A stretch of 47,430 nucleotides of DNA from an uncultured Candidatus Saccharibacteria bacterium (GCA_947302355.1 CAMYUU010000006.1:1-47430); one strand, 5' to 3'; shown: positions 1-10,115, numbered from the stretch's first letter. Notes: generated by a model from the sequence alone, not told the origin. A program made the numbers and translations.

Positions 1-20
1 TGAAATTCAATCTCTAGCAT
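1..20 (-). CDS. 5' end of a leftward CDS, truncated by window edge
   Basis: Reading leftward, an ATG at 18-20 is preceded by a good ribosome binding site (AAAGGAG, about 6 nt upstream), and six codons (MLEIEF) remain open to the window edge. Too short to identify. It would be the next gene after the HD hydrolase in the same direction. The start is supported only by the RBS spacing. Confidence 0.45.
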
Positions 21-246
21 CGCGACTCCTTTCGTTTTTGTTTTCACAAAATACTACGGAAATCTACAACCCGACTATCTAGCATCATCGCAGCAGATTC
101 CCGTTGAGAGTTCGACCCTAACGGCCCACCATCCAGAACCTGCAAATCGCAAAACTAATCCGCTCCCAAGACCTGCCACCAAAATAACGTGGCTCAAACA
201 AAAATTCAACCCCATGTCTGTTGATTATTTAACACAAGAATTATGG
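21..246. other. Intergenic stretch, no gene recognised
   Basis: About 225 bases separate the HD hydrolase stop from the partial gene at the left edge. On the minus strand it can form two small stems, GCCAC/GTGGC near 191-209 and CCGTT/AACGG near 103-126, but there is no U-tract typical of a terminator and I do not recognise a known RNA family. It may hold the leader of the truncated gene. Confidence 0.4.
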
Positions 247-675
247 CTATTCAGCTAGCACCCTCTTCGCGAGCTCATACTTCTCCCGCCGCGCCTCATT
301 TAACCCACCCGCCCGCTTCGGGTCGGTGTTGTTCGCAAGATCCGCCAGCTTCACTTGCTTCGCCAAAGGGTTCTCCTTCACCCACCGAAGATACGATTCG
401 TATTCCTCATCCTCCGGCTTTGTCAAAAGCTGCACCGCCTCCACGATGTGTTTCGGAATTCCCTTTTCCAGCAAATACTCCGCCGTCACATCCGCGTCTT
501 CAATCGTATCATGTAGAACTGCAATGGTTTTGAGCTCCAACGAATCCAAAAGCCCCGCCACCGCCAGCGGATGCAAAATATACGCCACCCCATTCTTATC
601 CACCTGTCCCTTATGCGCCTTCATGGCAATTTCTAATGCTGTTTCGAAAACCGAATTCATATAGTCATTATCCAT
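247..675 (-). CDS. HD-domain phosphohydrolase, MESH1/RelA-SpoT hydrolase-like
   Basis: The product is a small single-domain protein of about 142 residues with the HD-hydrolase signature: an early Lys-Gly-Gln segment, HP near residue 35, HDTIED near 55-60 and a late VKLADLANN segment. This layout fits stand-alone ppGpp hydrolases (MESH1-like, HD_4), which remove the 3'-pyrophosphate of (p)ppGpp in the cytoplasm; activity on other nucleotides is possible. The ATG at 673-675 is preferred because AAGGTGG lies just upstream; a GTG three codons earlier would overlap that site. It follows hsdR by about 10 bases, so it is probably the last gene of the restriction operon. No synthetase domain is attached. 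Confidence 0.8.
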   Translation of the reverse strand: MDNDYMNSVFETALEIAMKAHKGQVDKNGVAYILHPLAVAGLLDSLELKTIAVLHDTIEDADVTAEYLLEKGIPKHIVEAVQLLTKPEDEEYESYLRWVKENPLAKQVKLADLANNTDPKRAGGLNEARREKYELAKRVLAE

Positions 676-685
676 GTTATCCACC

Positions 686-3600
686 TTAAATCACCCCTTT
701 AATTATAAAATTCCTCAATAGTCTATCAACTTCCATATTAACCTCAATCATCATAAGCTCTCGCTCCAGCTTCTTTTCTAGATACTGTTTTGCTTTTTCC
801 TTATCTACGGTATCTTTTAATTGATCAAAACGACCATACTCATTTAAAGTATGTTCGTTCAAATTTAAGTCAACCATTTTTCGCAATAACTCCGTGTCCA
901 GCCCAAGATTACTTGCAAGAGAATTAATTCTATCATTCTTATCCCTTGCCTCATACTCTGCTATATAATCCATAAATGACTTACCAGCCTCAACAGCTAT
1001 TTCACCACGCAAAATATCATTAATAAAAATCTTAGCAAACTTCTGCTGCCGAGCAGACAAGAATGCAAATGCCTTATGTAAATCATTCAAAGATTTTTCT
1101 AATTCCTCTGGCGAAATATTCTCTTGTCCAAGATTAACCAAGTATTTATGGAACTTCTTATTTAGATAATCCGAATCAATCTTTGTACGGTCATATTCCG
1201 TGATGTCAGTGTCGATATCAAATGGAAAACCGTCAATAACGCCACCACTACTACCTTCCAAATCTTTAGCACGCTGTTTAATAATCTCGACGAATTCGGG
1301 GCCAAAATCCAGACTAACATCGCATTCCAAGTTTTCAATAATGCTCTCACTAGAATCCTCAGTAGCATCATCTTCAACAATGATACCAGTCAACGCTTCG
1401 ACATTTTTATCAACCTTCAGACCTTGAATCTGAGCGCTCCGATAAGTCTTAACGAACTCCCTATACAGCTGACCAAATTTTTTCTGGTCAACCTCATCTT
1501 CTGGCAAAGTTTCAAAATTAACTATGCCGCAGCTCTCAAACAAATCCTTAATTTCCCCATACAAAATATTTAGCTTTATGACATTATCCTTCAATTTATC
1601 GACAAAAATTCCAAATGGTTTATTCCCCGAATACTCAGCAATAGCCTTCTCAATATACTTATCCATTGAAAACGGATATCGATAGTACTTTATTATTCCT
1701 GATGGCTTATCCTTATCACAAATACGATTCGTTCTAGAAAACGCCTGAACTATATATGCTCCTTGAAGCACCTTATCCAAATATAATACATTTAGCCATT
1801 TTGAATCAAATCCAGTCAACAGCTGATCTACAACGATAAGCAAATTAATCTTTTCTTCATCTTTTATTAATTGATATGGCTTCTTATGAGCAAATCTTTC
1901 AACGATATCCTCTTTCAGCTTCGCATAAGTCGGAAGCGAATAGGACATTCCATACTGTTCATTGTAATCATTTATAATCTCTTTTAGACCGTCCTCCTTA
2001 AATTCAAATCCATCCATATTATCTATAGTCGGATCAAATAAACAGCTGACCTTTAAATCTAATTCCTTCTTCTTAATCTCCTCCTTCAAAATCCTATAAT
2101 ATTCAATAGCCTCCGGAATTGAAGAAGTAGCTAAAAGGCCAGAAAACTTATTATTTCTAGAAATTACCTTTACGTTTTTCAGAATATTATCAACTACTGC
2201 ACGATGATGCTTTTCAGTTTGATATTGAGCCTTCGGTACATAGCTTTCAAGTCCATGGCCCACAACATTCCAATCCTCATCAAAGATATCACGCTCCATA
2301 GGTAAATCGCTAAGTTTATTATATACATCTGCTTTTTCAGGATCATTAAGCACCTCATCAATATTTTCAGACTTCGTCTCATGTATTGCAATAGCTTGTA
2401 TCAAATCTTCCGGTGTAAAAGTTGGCACACTCTTCGGATCAAACCCAAGCACATTTTTATCACGAATCCCGTCAGAAATACTATAACGATGAAGTTCATC
2501 GCCAAACACTTCCGCCGTATTCTTATCATCAGCCATTAATGGTGTACCCGTAAAGCCAAACATCATCGCCTTCGGAAATGTCTGCTTTATCGTCGCCATC
2601 ATCTCGCCAAAAACATCTCGGTGACATTCATCGACGATAAACACTAATCTCTTCTTATTAATAATATCTATATCCGCACTCGATAGCCCGTCATCCTTAA
2701 TTCTACTCATCTTTTGGATAGAAGTCACAATCAACATATCCGATGTATTATTACTTTTGAGTTTCGTTTTTAAGACATCAGTATTCTCAGTAGCCTGCAC
2801 ATCCTCCGCACAGTCAGCGAACCCTCTATACTCACGAAGGGATTGCGTACCCAGCTCTATCCTATCCATCAAGAACACTACCTTATCAGCATCCTGCGAA
2901 TTCGCAATCAGCTCAGCCGACTTAAAACAAGTCATCGTCTTGCCAGAACCAGTCGTATGCCAAATATACCCACCCAGCACTCGCTCATCATTAAAGTCCG
3001 CCTTCGCCACCTTGTCGCTAATCGCATTGGCTGCATAATACTGATAGCTACGCATCACTTTGAGCGTACTGTCGCCATCATCCGCCACAGTATAAAATCC
3101 AATTAGCTGATGCGCCATCGGGATGGAAAGAAGCGTAGATGCAATGGTTTTCCAATCATAAATTATCTCATTGTTGAAATCTTCCCAATGGAAATAAAAA
3201 TCAGAATTGAACTTAGAAAACTCACCTGGGTTTGCAAAATAGACCGTTTCCTCTGGCGTCATCGCAACAAAAACTTGTATTAATGAATATAATCCGCTAA
3301 ACTTACCTTCATAAGAATACTTTTGAATCTGAGTCGTTGCTTCACCGACAGAAACTCCGCTCTTCTTAAGCTCAATATGGATAACTGGCATACCATTAAT
3401 GAGAAGCATAATGTCACCACGCCGTTTGTAGCCAATCGGGTCCTCCGCTTCAAATCTTGGTTGCTCCGCTATTTGATATTTACTCTTCCCCGCCGCAATT
3501 TCATCACGATCATAAATATCAAGACTAATCTCCTTGCCAAGATGCTCAACATCCTCCGAATTATCACGCTTAATACTAACCGTCTTACCATTTATGAAAC

Positions 3601-3841
3601 CATTTAGTTTCAAAGGCGTCCTCAGCTCCTTTATCTGATCCAAGATTTGTTGCATCTCTGTATCAGTAAGAGGATAGTCATTAAGTCTATCCCTCTGACG
3701 ATTATTGTTAAAGAGAATATTCTTCCAGTTTTCAATCAAATCCTTTTCCGACGGGTTTTTGATTACTTCAGTCTCCCAACCCTTCGTCTGTAGCACCGCA
3801 ATTAACGCCGCTTCGAAATCTTTTTCTTTATCAAATCCCAT
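686..3841 (-). CDS. hsdR: Type I restriction enzyme, R (endonuclease/translocase) subunit
   Basis: HsdR is the motor and nuclease subunit of type I restriction-modification complexes, translocating and cutting unmethylated DNA. The 1051-residue protein has the expected order: an N-terminal PD-(D/E)xK nuclease (D143, E157-x-K159), then a superfamily 2 translocase with TTGSGKT (296-302), DECH (404-407) and GFTGTP motifs, then a helical C-terminal region that docks on the methyltransferase. Length is normal and no frame break is seen. It starts one base after hsdS ends, giving the operon order hsdM-hsdS-hsdR. Confidence 0.95.
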   Translation of the reverse strand: MGFDKEKDFEAALIAVLQTKGWETEVIKNPSEKDLIENWKNILFNNNRQRDRLNDYPLTDTEMQQILDQIKELRTPLKLNGFINGKTVSIKRDNSEDVEHLGKEISLDIYDRDEIAAGKSKYQIAEQPRFEAEDPIGYKRRGDIMLLINGMPVIHIELKKSGVSVGEATTQIQKYSYEGKFSGLYSLIQVFVAMTPEETVYFANPGEFSKFNSDFYFHWEDFNNEIIYDWKTIASTLLSIPMAHQLIGFYTVADDGDSTLKVMRSYQYYAANAISDKVAKADFNDERVLGGYIWHTTGSGKTMTCFKSAELIANSQDADKVVFLMDRIELGTQSLREYRGFADCAEDVQATENTDVLKTKLKSNNTSDMLIVTSIQKMSRIKDDGLSSADIDIINKKRLVFIVDECHRDVFGEMMATIKQTFPKAMMFGFTGTPLMADDKNTAEVFGDELHRYSISDGIRDKNVLGFDPKSVPTFTPEDLIQAIAIHETKSENIDEVLNDPEKADVYNKLSDLPMERDIFDEDWNVVGHGLESYVPKAQYQTEKHHRAVVDNILKNVKVISRNNKFSGLLATSSIPEAIEYYRILKEEIKKKELDLKVSCLFDPTIDNMDGFEFKEDGLKEIINDYNEQYGMSYSLPTYAKLKEDIVERFAHKKPYQLIKDEEKINLLIVVDQLLTGFDSKWLNVLYLDKVLQGAYIVQAFSRTNRICDKDKPSGIIKYYRYPFSMDKYIEKAIAEYSGNKPFGIFVDKLKDNVIKLNILYGEIKDLFESCGIVNFETLPEDEVDQKKFGQLYREFVKTYRSAQIQGLKVDKNVEALTGIIVEDDATEDSSESIIENLECDVSLDFGPEFVEIIKQRAKDLEGSSGGVIDGFPFDIDTDITEYDRTKIDSDYLNKKFHKYLVNLGQENISPEELEKSLNDLHKAFAFLSARQQKFAKIFINDILRGEIAVEAGKSFMDYIAEYEARDKNDRINSLASNLGLDTELLRKMVDLNLNEHTLNEYGRFDQLKDTVDKEKAKQYLEKKLERELMMIEVNMEVDRLLRNFIIKGVI

Positions 3842-3842
3842 A

Positions 3843-5051
3843 TTATACCTCCACCTTTACAAACATTTTATCCAAAAATGCTTTTTTAATATCTTTTAGC
3901 TTCTCGAGTTTAAACTGATAGAAATCAATGAGATTATCAACAGTATCTAGCAAATATACAATTTTGTTCTGTTCGTCAATCGATGGTATATTCAAGCAAA
4001 TATCATTAATATTCTTGGAACTCAAGCCCAGCTGTGCAGATCCGGTAACGAGCGGCATAATCTGTTCCCTAATATAATCGCTATTAATCTGGTAATGAAT
4101 AAAACGACCATTGACATCATTAAATCTAAGTCGATACACATGATCTCCTAAAACATAATGATTATTTGACGGAATATAGGCAGTTCTTCCGATTATTAAG
4201 CCCCCACCTATATCATCTTTTGGCATTACTAAATCGTTTTCTTGAAGCATGTCTCTTGCTTCATTGGTTTTTTTATATTCAATCCGCTTCCCCTCTTGAC
4301 TAACTGACCCCATATCCATCACTATGTATTTTCCATCAATTGCCAACTCATTCGAAAATGGTTTTCCAGTTATGAACCCAGTCATATCCCCCATTTTCTG
4401 CTGTTTCCAACCCCCAGCATAGCCGCTAAATCTTATTTCTGGTATATTTGAGCCATTTCGCGGGAACATTTTTTCTAATAATGATTTTTTTACAGTTTTC
4501 ATCTTTTCTAACTTACGCTGATGAAGAGTGATAAGGTTGTCGAAGCTAGTAATAAAACTGCCAATTCTTTTTTGCTCATCTTCTGAGACTGGCAAAGCAA
4601 TCTCTAAATTTGAAAGGTCATTTGAGTTTATTGCAGGATAGCTTGTACCTGTACAATTATCCAAAACAACCTTTACAAAACTATCAGTTTGCAAAAAGCA
4701 CATAAGGAAATCCGCATCTATCTTAGGTCTCATTTGTGTGTAGCCAGTAGAGAAAACATAATTATTATCAGGTTTTACAAACAAATAGTTGTTTCTCTGA
4801 TATGGTCTTACGGTTTGAAAGAATACGTCTCCAGTTTGCGCTAATCTCTGCGCTCTTGATGGAGCTGTTTCTCTCATTTCTGTTCTATAAGATACCATTT
4901 CTGTCCCCACAACAGACTCTAAATCAACATACTCAAATACCTCTGGGAGCTCAGATTTTGGATTAAATTCCGCAACTTCATATAACTTACGCTGCCCCCA
5001 AGCGTCAGTACATCTATTAAAGCGGATTTTCGGAGAAACACTTTTACTCAT
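3843..5051 (-). CDS. hsdS: Type I restriction enzyme, S (specificity) subunit
   Basis: HsdS selects the split DNA target of the type I complex. The 402-residue product has two target-recognition domains (about 15-175 and 210-375), each followed by a conserved helical spacer: a TLHQRKLEKMK segment ending in LLEKMF in the middle and a DFYQFKLEKLK segment ending in FLDKMF at the end. This two-fold symmetry is diagnostic. Both half-subunits look intact. Its ATG lies one base beyond the hsdM stop, implying translational coupling. The recognition sequence cannot be read from the protein. Confidence 0.93.
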   Translation of the reverse strand: MSKSVSPKIRFNRCTDAWGQRKLYEVAEFNPKSELPEVFEYVDLESVVGTEMVSYRTEMRETAPSRAQRLAQTGDVFFQTVRPYQRNNYLFVKPDNNYVFSTGYTQMRPKIDADFLMCFLQTDSFVKVVLDNCTGTSYPAINSNDLSNLEIALPVSEDEQKRIGSFITSFDNLITLHQRKLEKMKTVKKSLLEKMFPRNGSNIPEIRFSGYAGGWKQQKMGDMTGFITGKPFSNELAIDGKYIVMDMGSVSQEGKRIEYKKTNEARDMLQENDLVMPKDDIGGGLIIGRTAYIPSNNHYVLGDHVYRLRFNDVNGRFIHYQINSDYIREQIMPLVTGSAQLGLSSKNINDICLNIPSIDEQNKIVYLLDTVDNLIDFYQFKLEKLKDIKKAFLDKMFVKVEV

Positions 5052-5052
5052 A

Positions 5053-7623
5053 CTAGTGCTCCAATAGTTTTTTTAGTTCTTCTACGCCCTTCATATCATA
5101 ATCTGAACCAGTCAGTTCTGACAAATTTGCACATAGCTCTTTTTCAGTTTTAGCAATACTTTCAGATATATCCACAAGTGTCGTCTGATACTTAGTAGCT
5201 AAATGATTAATCTTCTTCACGAGCTTCATAATCAATCTATCATCCAATTGTTCAACTTCATCCACAATTGGCTGCACCCAATGCTTAATTAGCATCTCGT
5301 GTATTTGTTCGTCAGTTAATTCACTGGTAGCCTTTTTGGTAGCCTCCACCAGATTTAACTCAGCCTCTTTTATGGATTTTTTATATGTTTTTGCCTCTTC
5401 AAGCAATTTATCAATTTCCAGGATTTTTCCTTCAGCAGAATCCGCTTCAATACTTTCGCCTGACTTTCTAATTTCTTTAGCCCTTTTTTTGACATTAGCA
5501 TTTACAAAATCAGTATTATCCTCATTTAGACACTCACCAAATTCCTCTTTTTCATCCTCATCCAATGAGTCAAGTATCTCGCTTCGTTTCGCATCGGTTT
5601 CTTCAAGCTTTTCTTTTTCTTTTGATAATTCCTCAACCATTTCCGGAAGTATATTATTCTGAATCACATCAAAAGGAATAACATGTCCCTTCCAGCCGTC
5701 CTGAACTTCAACCTCCTCGTTACCCTTTTTCTTCATTATCATATTTGGATCAACTATTCTGACGCATTCTAGCCCTTCCTTTTGAATTAATTCAAGGTCT
5801 CCTGCTATCTCAGCATATTTATCATCCAGAATTTGATAGGCCGCATAATTGTCTATTAACTTAAAACCATCTAGCGTATCAAATAATCTTTTACTAATTA
5901 CACCCTCTTCTGATTCTATATCCACCTTCAATGCATTGTTCACTAATTCCGCTTTCAAATATTCTGGTAGATAAGAAATCGCTCGTTTGAATTTTACTCT
6001 GAAGTCTGCGACACTCTTATAATTCTTAATATACCCCGCCAAGTTATCCTGTTTCGCTGTATAGTATTCATCATTCACGACCTCAAATAAATCATCCCGA
6101 ATTCCAGGGAACTCAGCGAAATAACCATCCAAACTATCCAGTTCTGATTTTGGAATACCACCAAACATAGTTGCATAGATATCATAAGTCTCCGCTTCTT
6201 CAGACGAATCTACATAGCGCGGAATGTTCAAATTATAATCATTCTCACGTATCTCATCACGCGAAACAACCTTTGAAAACTTCTCAATGTCCTTCCGTTC
6301 CACAATAGCATCTACAATTTTCTTTACATCGCAAGAACGAAGTTTGTTCTTTTTACCATCCTTAACAAATCCCTTTGATGCATCAATAATTTGAACATCT
6401 GTGTTACTACGTTCTTTCTTGAGCACCATAATAATTGTAGGGATCCCAGTCCCAAAGAAAATATTCGCAGGTAAACCAATTATTGCATCAATACGGTTTT
6501 TCTCAATCAACTTTTTACGAATCTCACCCTCTTCGCCGCCACGAAATAGCACGCCATGAGGTAAAACGATCGTCATAATTCCATCTTGTTTCAAATGGAA
6601 TAAATCATGCAGTAAGAATGCATAATCCGCTTTCTTTTTTGGCGCCAGACCATAGTCTTTGAAGCGCGGGTCATTTGTCATATCAGTCTGATCCCAATCT
6701 TGAGAATAGGGCGGATTTGACACGACGGTATCAATATATAACGGGCTATAAGTACCCTCAGGGTCAGAATCATCAAAATATGGCCAATCAGAAGCTAACG
6801 TATCGCCATTCCGCACTATGATATTAGACGGAGAAATACCACGCATTACCAAGTTCATACGCGTCAGATTATAAGTGTTCTGCTTTAATTCTTGAGCATA
6901 ATACTTAATCTTATTGTCACCTTTAATATATTTCGATACGCTCTTACCAATATTAATCAAAAGTGACCCAGAACCGCTTGTTGGGTCGTAGATACTTATT
7001 TCATTACGGTCTTTTAGATGGTTCGCAATTATTTCCGACATCAATACTGATACTTCGTGTGGAGTATAAAACTCGCCAGCTTTTTTCCCGGCATTTGCTG
7101 CAAAATTACCAATCAAGTATTCATAGATAAAACCAAGCACATCATAATCGGCCTTATTGTTCATTGGTATTGTCTTTATTAAATTCAGTAAATCAGAAAC
7201 TGCTTTCGTTTGGTTCTTTGTCGTATCCCCCAATTTAGATAATCCAGTTTCTAGTGTATTAAAGATACCGGTAAATACTTTTTCATGAGACTTATCAATA
7301 AGACGCCCAAACCGTGAAAGCGCATCACGCACATTAGATACATCAAATTTTGTACCTTTACTGAGCCAAGTGGAAAACAAATCATCATAAGCAATAAAAT
7401 ATCCCAAGTTTTTTTGAGCATAGTCTTTAAACTTTTCATTTGTTTCTTTAAGCTGCGTCAAATCCGACAAACCCTGTTCTTCGAAGAACTTCTCTTCTTT
7501 ATCCGAGAGGAATTTGTAAAAGATAAACCCCAAAATATAATCTTTGTATTCATTTGCATCAATTTTGGAACGCATCTTATCCGCCGATTCCCAAATCTTT
7601 GATGCTAATTGTTGCTTATTCAT
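5053..7623 (-). CDS. hsdM: Type I restriction enzyme, M (N6-adenine methyltransferase) subunit, long form
   Basis: HsdM methylates adenine in the HsdS target. It has an N-terminal HsdM helical domain, EFYTP near 186, the SAM-binding DPTSGSGSLL near 215-224, and catalytic NPPY near 305. At about 856 residues it is much longer than the usual 500-550; the extra C-terminal third is charged, Glu/Lys-rich and predicted coiled coil (about 640-850), as in some fused or extended M subunits. The second ATG (7621-7623) is preferred because AAGGA lies 8 nt upstream. A TATAAT sequence near 7704-7709 (minus strand) could be the operon promoter, leaving a leader of some 75 nt. Confidence 0.92.
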   Translation of the reverse strand: MNKQQLASKIWESADKMRSKIDANEYKDYILGFIFYKFLSDKEEKFFEEQGLSDLTQLKETNEKFKDYAQKNLGYFIAYDDLFSTWLSKGTKFDVSNVRDALSRFGRLIDKSHEKVFTGIFNTLETGLSKLGDTTKNQTKAVSDLLNLIKTIPMNNKADYDVLGFIYEYLIGNFAANAGKKAGEFYTPHEVSVLMSEIIANHLKDRNEISIYDPTSGSGSLLINIGKSVSKYIKGDNKIKYYAQELKQNTYNLTRMNLVMRGISPSNIIVRNGDTLASDWPYFDDSDPEGTYSPLYIDTVVSNPPYSQDWDQTDMTNDPRFKDYGLAPKKKADYAFLLHDLFHLKQDGIMTIVLPHGVLFRGGEEGEIRKKLIEKNRIDAIIGLPANIFFGTGIPTIIMVLKKERSNTDVQIIDASKGFVKDGKKNKLRSCDVKKIVDAIVERKDIEKFSKVVSRDEIRENDYNLNIPRYVDSSEEAETYDIYATMFGGIPKSELDSLDGYFAEFPGIRDDLFEVVNDEYYTAKQDNLAGYIKNYKSVADFRVKFKRAISYLPEYLKAELVNNALKVDIESEEGVISKRLFDTLDGFKLIDNYAAYQILDDKYAEIAGDLELIQKEGLECVRIVDPNMIMKKKGNEEVEVQDGWKGHVIPFDVIQNNILPEMVEELSKEKEKLEETDAKRSEILDSLDEDEKEEFGECLNEDNTDFVNANVKKRAKEIRKSGESIEADSAEGKILEIDKLLEEAKTYKKSIKEAELNLVEATKKATSELTDEQIHEMLIKHWVQPIVDEVEQLDDRLIMKLVKKINHLATKYQTTLVDISESIAKTEKELCANLSELTGSDYDMKGVEELKKLLEH

Positions 7624-7779
7624 TACCATTTTCCATTTTCCTTGTTTACATATTTAGACTACTCCCACACAGAATATAGCTACAGTAATCACTATTAAGA
7701 TTATTATACCATAAAAGTCTTCGACGTTTATATCACCCATTCTTAACAGGCTTAGAGGCACAAAGGCAAATGTCTAATT

Positions 7780-9135
7780 CTATTCGTTAGTTTTGGTTAG
7801 GGTCTCGTAACTTCTGTTTACGTCGCAAATAATCCATTTCGCATTACTATCCTTATGTATTCTATACTTCCATTCTGGAGCATCATCAACGAATCTAAAT
7901 TCTATCCTTGTTAAAACCTCATCTTGATACCTGTTTAAATCTATATTAAAAACATGGCAGACCAAATCGATCTCCGGATTATTATCTCCAGCAGTAAGGC
8001 CGATGCCTGAATGAGTAATGGAATCTACCATATTATTTACGCCAATACCTTTCCTCGCATCTAAAAACCTACGTGACAAAAAGAAAAAAGCCACAGAAGA
8101 ATCCACCGATTCATTAGCTTCAGCGAACGCAATCACACTGCGTAATAAAAACTTCAATGAGCGCATAGTAAATAAGGACGAATCGGAACAAGCCAAGATG
8201 GTTAGCTTGATCGTTTCAACTAGCTTTTCATCGCAACATCCAGCCGATTCCAGTAATTGTTGCACTTGTTCTTCTGTTACTTTTCCGGAAAGAGTTCCGT
8301 AAATTACGTCTTCATATATTTTTATTGAGTTTTCAAGTTTCGCAACAGAGTCCCAATGATCATCACCATTTTTATACATAATACTGCCAAATGAATAATC
8401 ACGTTGTGGGCATATAACTAATAGAGATTTGTCTCCTATGTCTTTCAAAAAACATTTTAAAGTCTCGAGAAATCGTTGTCCATCATCGCCAGATCGATCT
8501 ACGTCCTCAATTATTATCACGACTGGTTGATTATTCTTTCTTATAACTTTGTTTAACTCGTCCTTATATTGAACTAATGTTTTCATCTTCGATTCATGGA
8601 TTGGGAAAACTCTATTTATCCCAGCAAGTGCTATGAAAACTGGCGCCGCATATATCAAAAAGGCACGCAAAAAGCGAATCACCGCACAATCAGAGTCCTT
8701 CAGTAAAAACCACGCAACACAACTTGCGACAAAATAACATAGAGAGTATAAGCTCAATACGCGCCATCGTATTTTTGTACCATCAATTCTATCAATAATC
8801 TTCTTCTCTTTCTCGTACTCTAATTCAGATAAAGTCTTTATTAGAAATGATTCCCAAATATCCTTCTTACTTGAACATTGCCAAATATCAAATTGTATTT
8901 TTTTATATTTTTCTGGCAGCTCTTTTAATACATTATTCAGAACCACACTTTTTCCTGAACCATAAGGCGCCAAGTAAGCAACAATTCTCGGCTTGTGCTT
9001 TTTCAATTGTTTTAAAATATAGTTTTTAATTCTATCAATCTCTTTTTGCTGATATCCTAGGGGATTTTCTTCTATTGTTTCATCCAGAACGTCAAGATGA
9101 GAAAAGAGTCTTCCCTCCTTTTTATTATTTTTCAT
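7780..9135 (-). CDS. KAP-family P-loop NTPase with two transmembrane segments
   Basis: The 451-residue protein has a Walker A motif APYGSGKS (56-63) and a Walker B motif with four hydrophobic residues before EDVDR (205-213). Two hydrophobic segments (about 126-146 and 152-175) are inserted between them, the hallmark of KAP NTPases, which are membrane-associated with the ATPase domain in the cytoplasm. KAP proteins are frequent in phage-defence neighbourhoods; a defence role here is inference from that and from the adjacent hsd operon. Its start overlaps the end of the ImmA-like peptidase by 4 bases, so it is probably co-transcribed with the XRE-ImmA pair. Confidence 0.82.
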   Translation of the reverse strand: MKNNKKEGRLFSHLDVLDETIEENPLGYQQKEIDRIKNYILKQLKKHKPRIVAYLAPYGSGKSVVLNNVLKELPEKYKKIQFDIWQCSSKKDIWESFLIKTLSELEYEKEKKIIDRIDGTKIRWRVLSLYSLCYFVASCVAWFLLKDSDCAVIRFLRAFLIYAAPVFIALAGINRVFPIHESKMKTLVQYKDELNKVIRKNNQPVVIIIEDVDRSGDDGQRFLETLKCFLKDIGDKSLLVICPQRDYSFGSIMYKNGDDHWDSVAKLENSIKIYEDVIYGTLSGKVTEEQVQQLLESAGCCDEKLVETIKLTILACSDSSLFTMRSLKFLLRSVIAFAEANESVDSSVAFFFLSRRFLDARKGIGVNNMVDSITHSGIGLTAGDNNPEIDLVCHVFNIDLNRYQDEVLTRIEFRFVDDAPEWKYRIHKDSNAKWIICDVNRSYETLTKTNE

Positions 9136-9740
9136 TTTTCAACCCTTTCTATCTCCGGGAACACCTCCCTAATCCTCCTCGCAATTACATCATTTGAAAC
9201 CTTGAATTTTCGCCGAATGCTGTTGAATATCCTCTCCCGTTCCCCATCACTCGCCAGCCACACATTTTTCAAAAAATCACCATTATAATACTTGTTAAGT
9301 GCTATTGCAAATTCATCACTAGGTACCAGCAGATTCGCTGCAAAGAAATTCGCTTGGAATTCAGCATTATCTGTCGCAATCTGCCTAGAAATTTTCAACC
9401 ACTCATCTATATTCTTTACGCTAGACGGGTAATACTTCTGATGAAGTAGCAAATGCCCCAATTCGTGTGCCACGCTAAATCTATATCTCGGACTTTCCTT
9501 TTCAAATTCAGCTTCATCCACATATATTGTTCTAAAGTCTACCGACACATACGCATCAATATAAAACATGCGATTAAGCTTCGGAACAGGAATAATACTA
9601 ACCCCCAAACCATCGCATAACAGCTCTACGTCTACCGGAAACACTCCGTCCCAACATTCTTCTAGTAAATTATCTACCTCCTTGATTATTTTATCCTTAG
9701 CTAGGTAAGGAATTTGCCCACCCTTACCTAAATAAATCAT
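9132..9740 (-). CDS. ImmA/IrrE-type zinc metallopeptidase
   Basis: The 202-residue product contains the zinc-protease signature HELGH followed by LLLHQK (about residues 93-103) within an ImmA/IrrE (DUF955) domain. Relatives cleave XRE-type repressors to switch on mobile elements or stress genes. The XRE gene immediately upstream (3-base gap) is the natural substrate candidate, and the downstream KAP gene overlaps by 4 bases. A repressor-protease pair driving an effector NTPase is an inference from gene order. Confidence 0.88.
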   Translation of the reverse strand: MIYLGKGGQIPYLAKDKIIKEVDNLLEECWDGVFPVDVELLCDGLGVSIIPVPKLNRMFYIDAYVSVDFRTIYVDEAEFEKESPRYRFSVAHELGHLLLHQKYYPSSVKNIDEWLKISRQIATDNAEFQANFFAANLLVPSDEFAIALNKYYNGDFLKNVWLASDGERERIFNSIRRKFKVSNDVIARRIREVFPEIERVEK

Positions 9741-9743
9741 TAT

Positions 9744-10115
9744 TTATTCTTCCTTTCCGGAACTCCTGATTAGCTTTAATAGTTTTTCAGCTTCTTCCCT
9801 ATCTAACTTTTCATTTCGTAAAGTTCGATAGAACGCTGGCAACATCGCTACCGCCCGCTCATCATCCCGCAAATCAATCGGTAACTCATTTTTTGCCATT
9901 GAAGCAAGATCTAAGAATTCTTGCCATTCACTAGAACCTTTAGCGATACCAAGCGCAAGACCTAGCTTTGTCAATTTGTTGGAGTCCTTTGGGGGTGTTG
10001 TAATCCCATTCTCAAGCCGCGAAATGTAGGCCACGTCATAGCCATTGTCTTTCGCAAACTCTCTTACGGTTCCAATCGCCCGCCTTTTTTGTTTAAAGAA
10101 TTGGCAAAAATCCAT
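9744..10115 (-). CDS. XRE-family helix-turn-helix regulator
   Basis: The product (about 123 residues) starts with an XRE helix-turn-helix: RRAIGTVREFAKDNG, then VAYISRLENG, the recognition-helix pattern, in the first 50 residues. The ATG at 10113-10115 is chosen because AAAGGAG lies 5-6 nt upstream; an in-frame ATG five codons earlier would contain that RBS. It is the first gene of XRE-ImmA-KAP and likely regulates its own promoter. The upstream region contains TATAAT near 10141-10147 on the minus strand. Confidence 0.88.
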   Translation of the reverse strand: MDFCQFFKQKRRAIGTVREFAKDNGYDVAYISRLENGITTPPKDSNKLTKLGLALGIAKGSSEWQEFLDLASMAKNELPIDLRDDERAVAMLPAFYRTLRNEKLDREEAEKLLKLIRSSGKEE

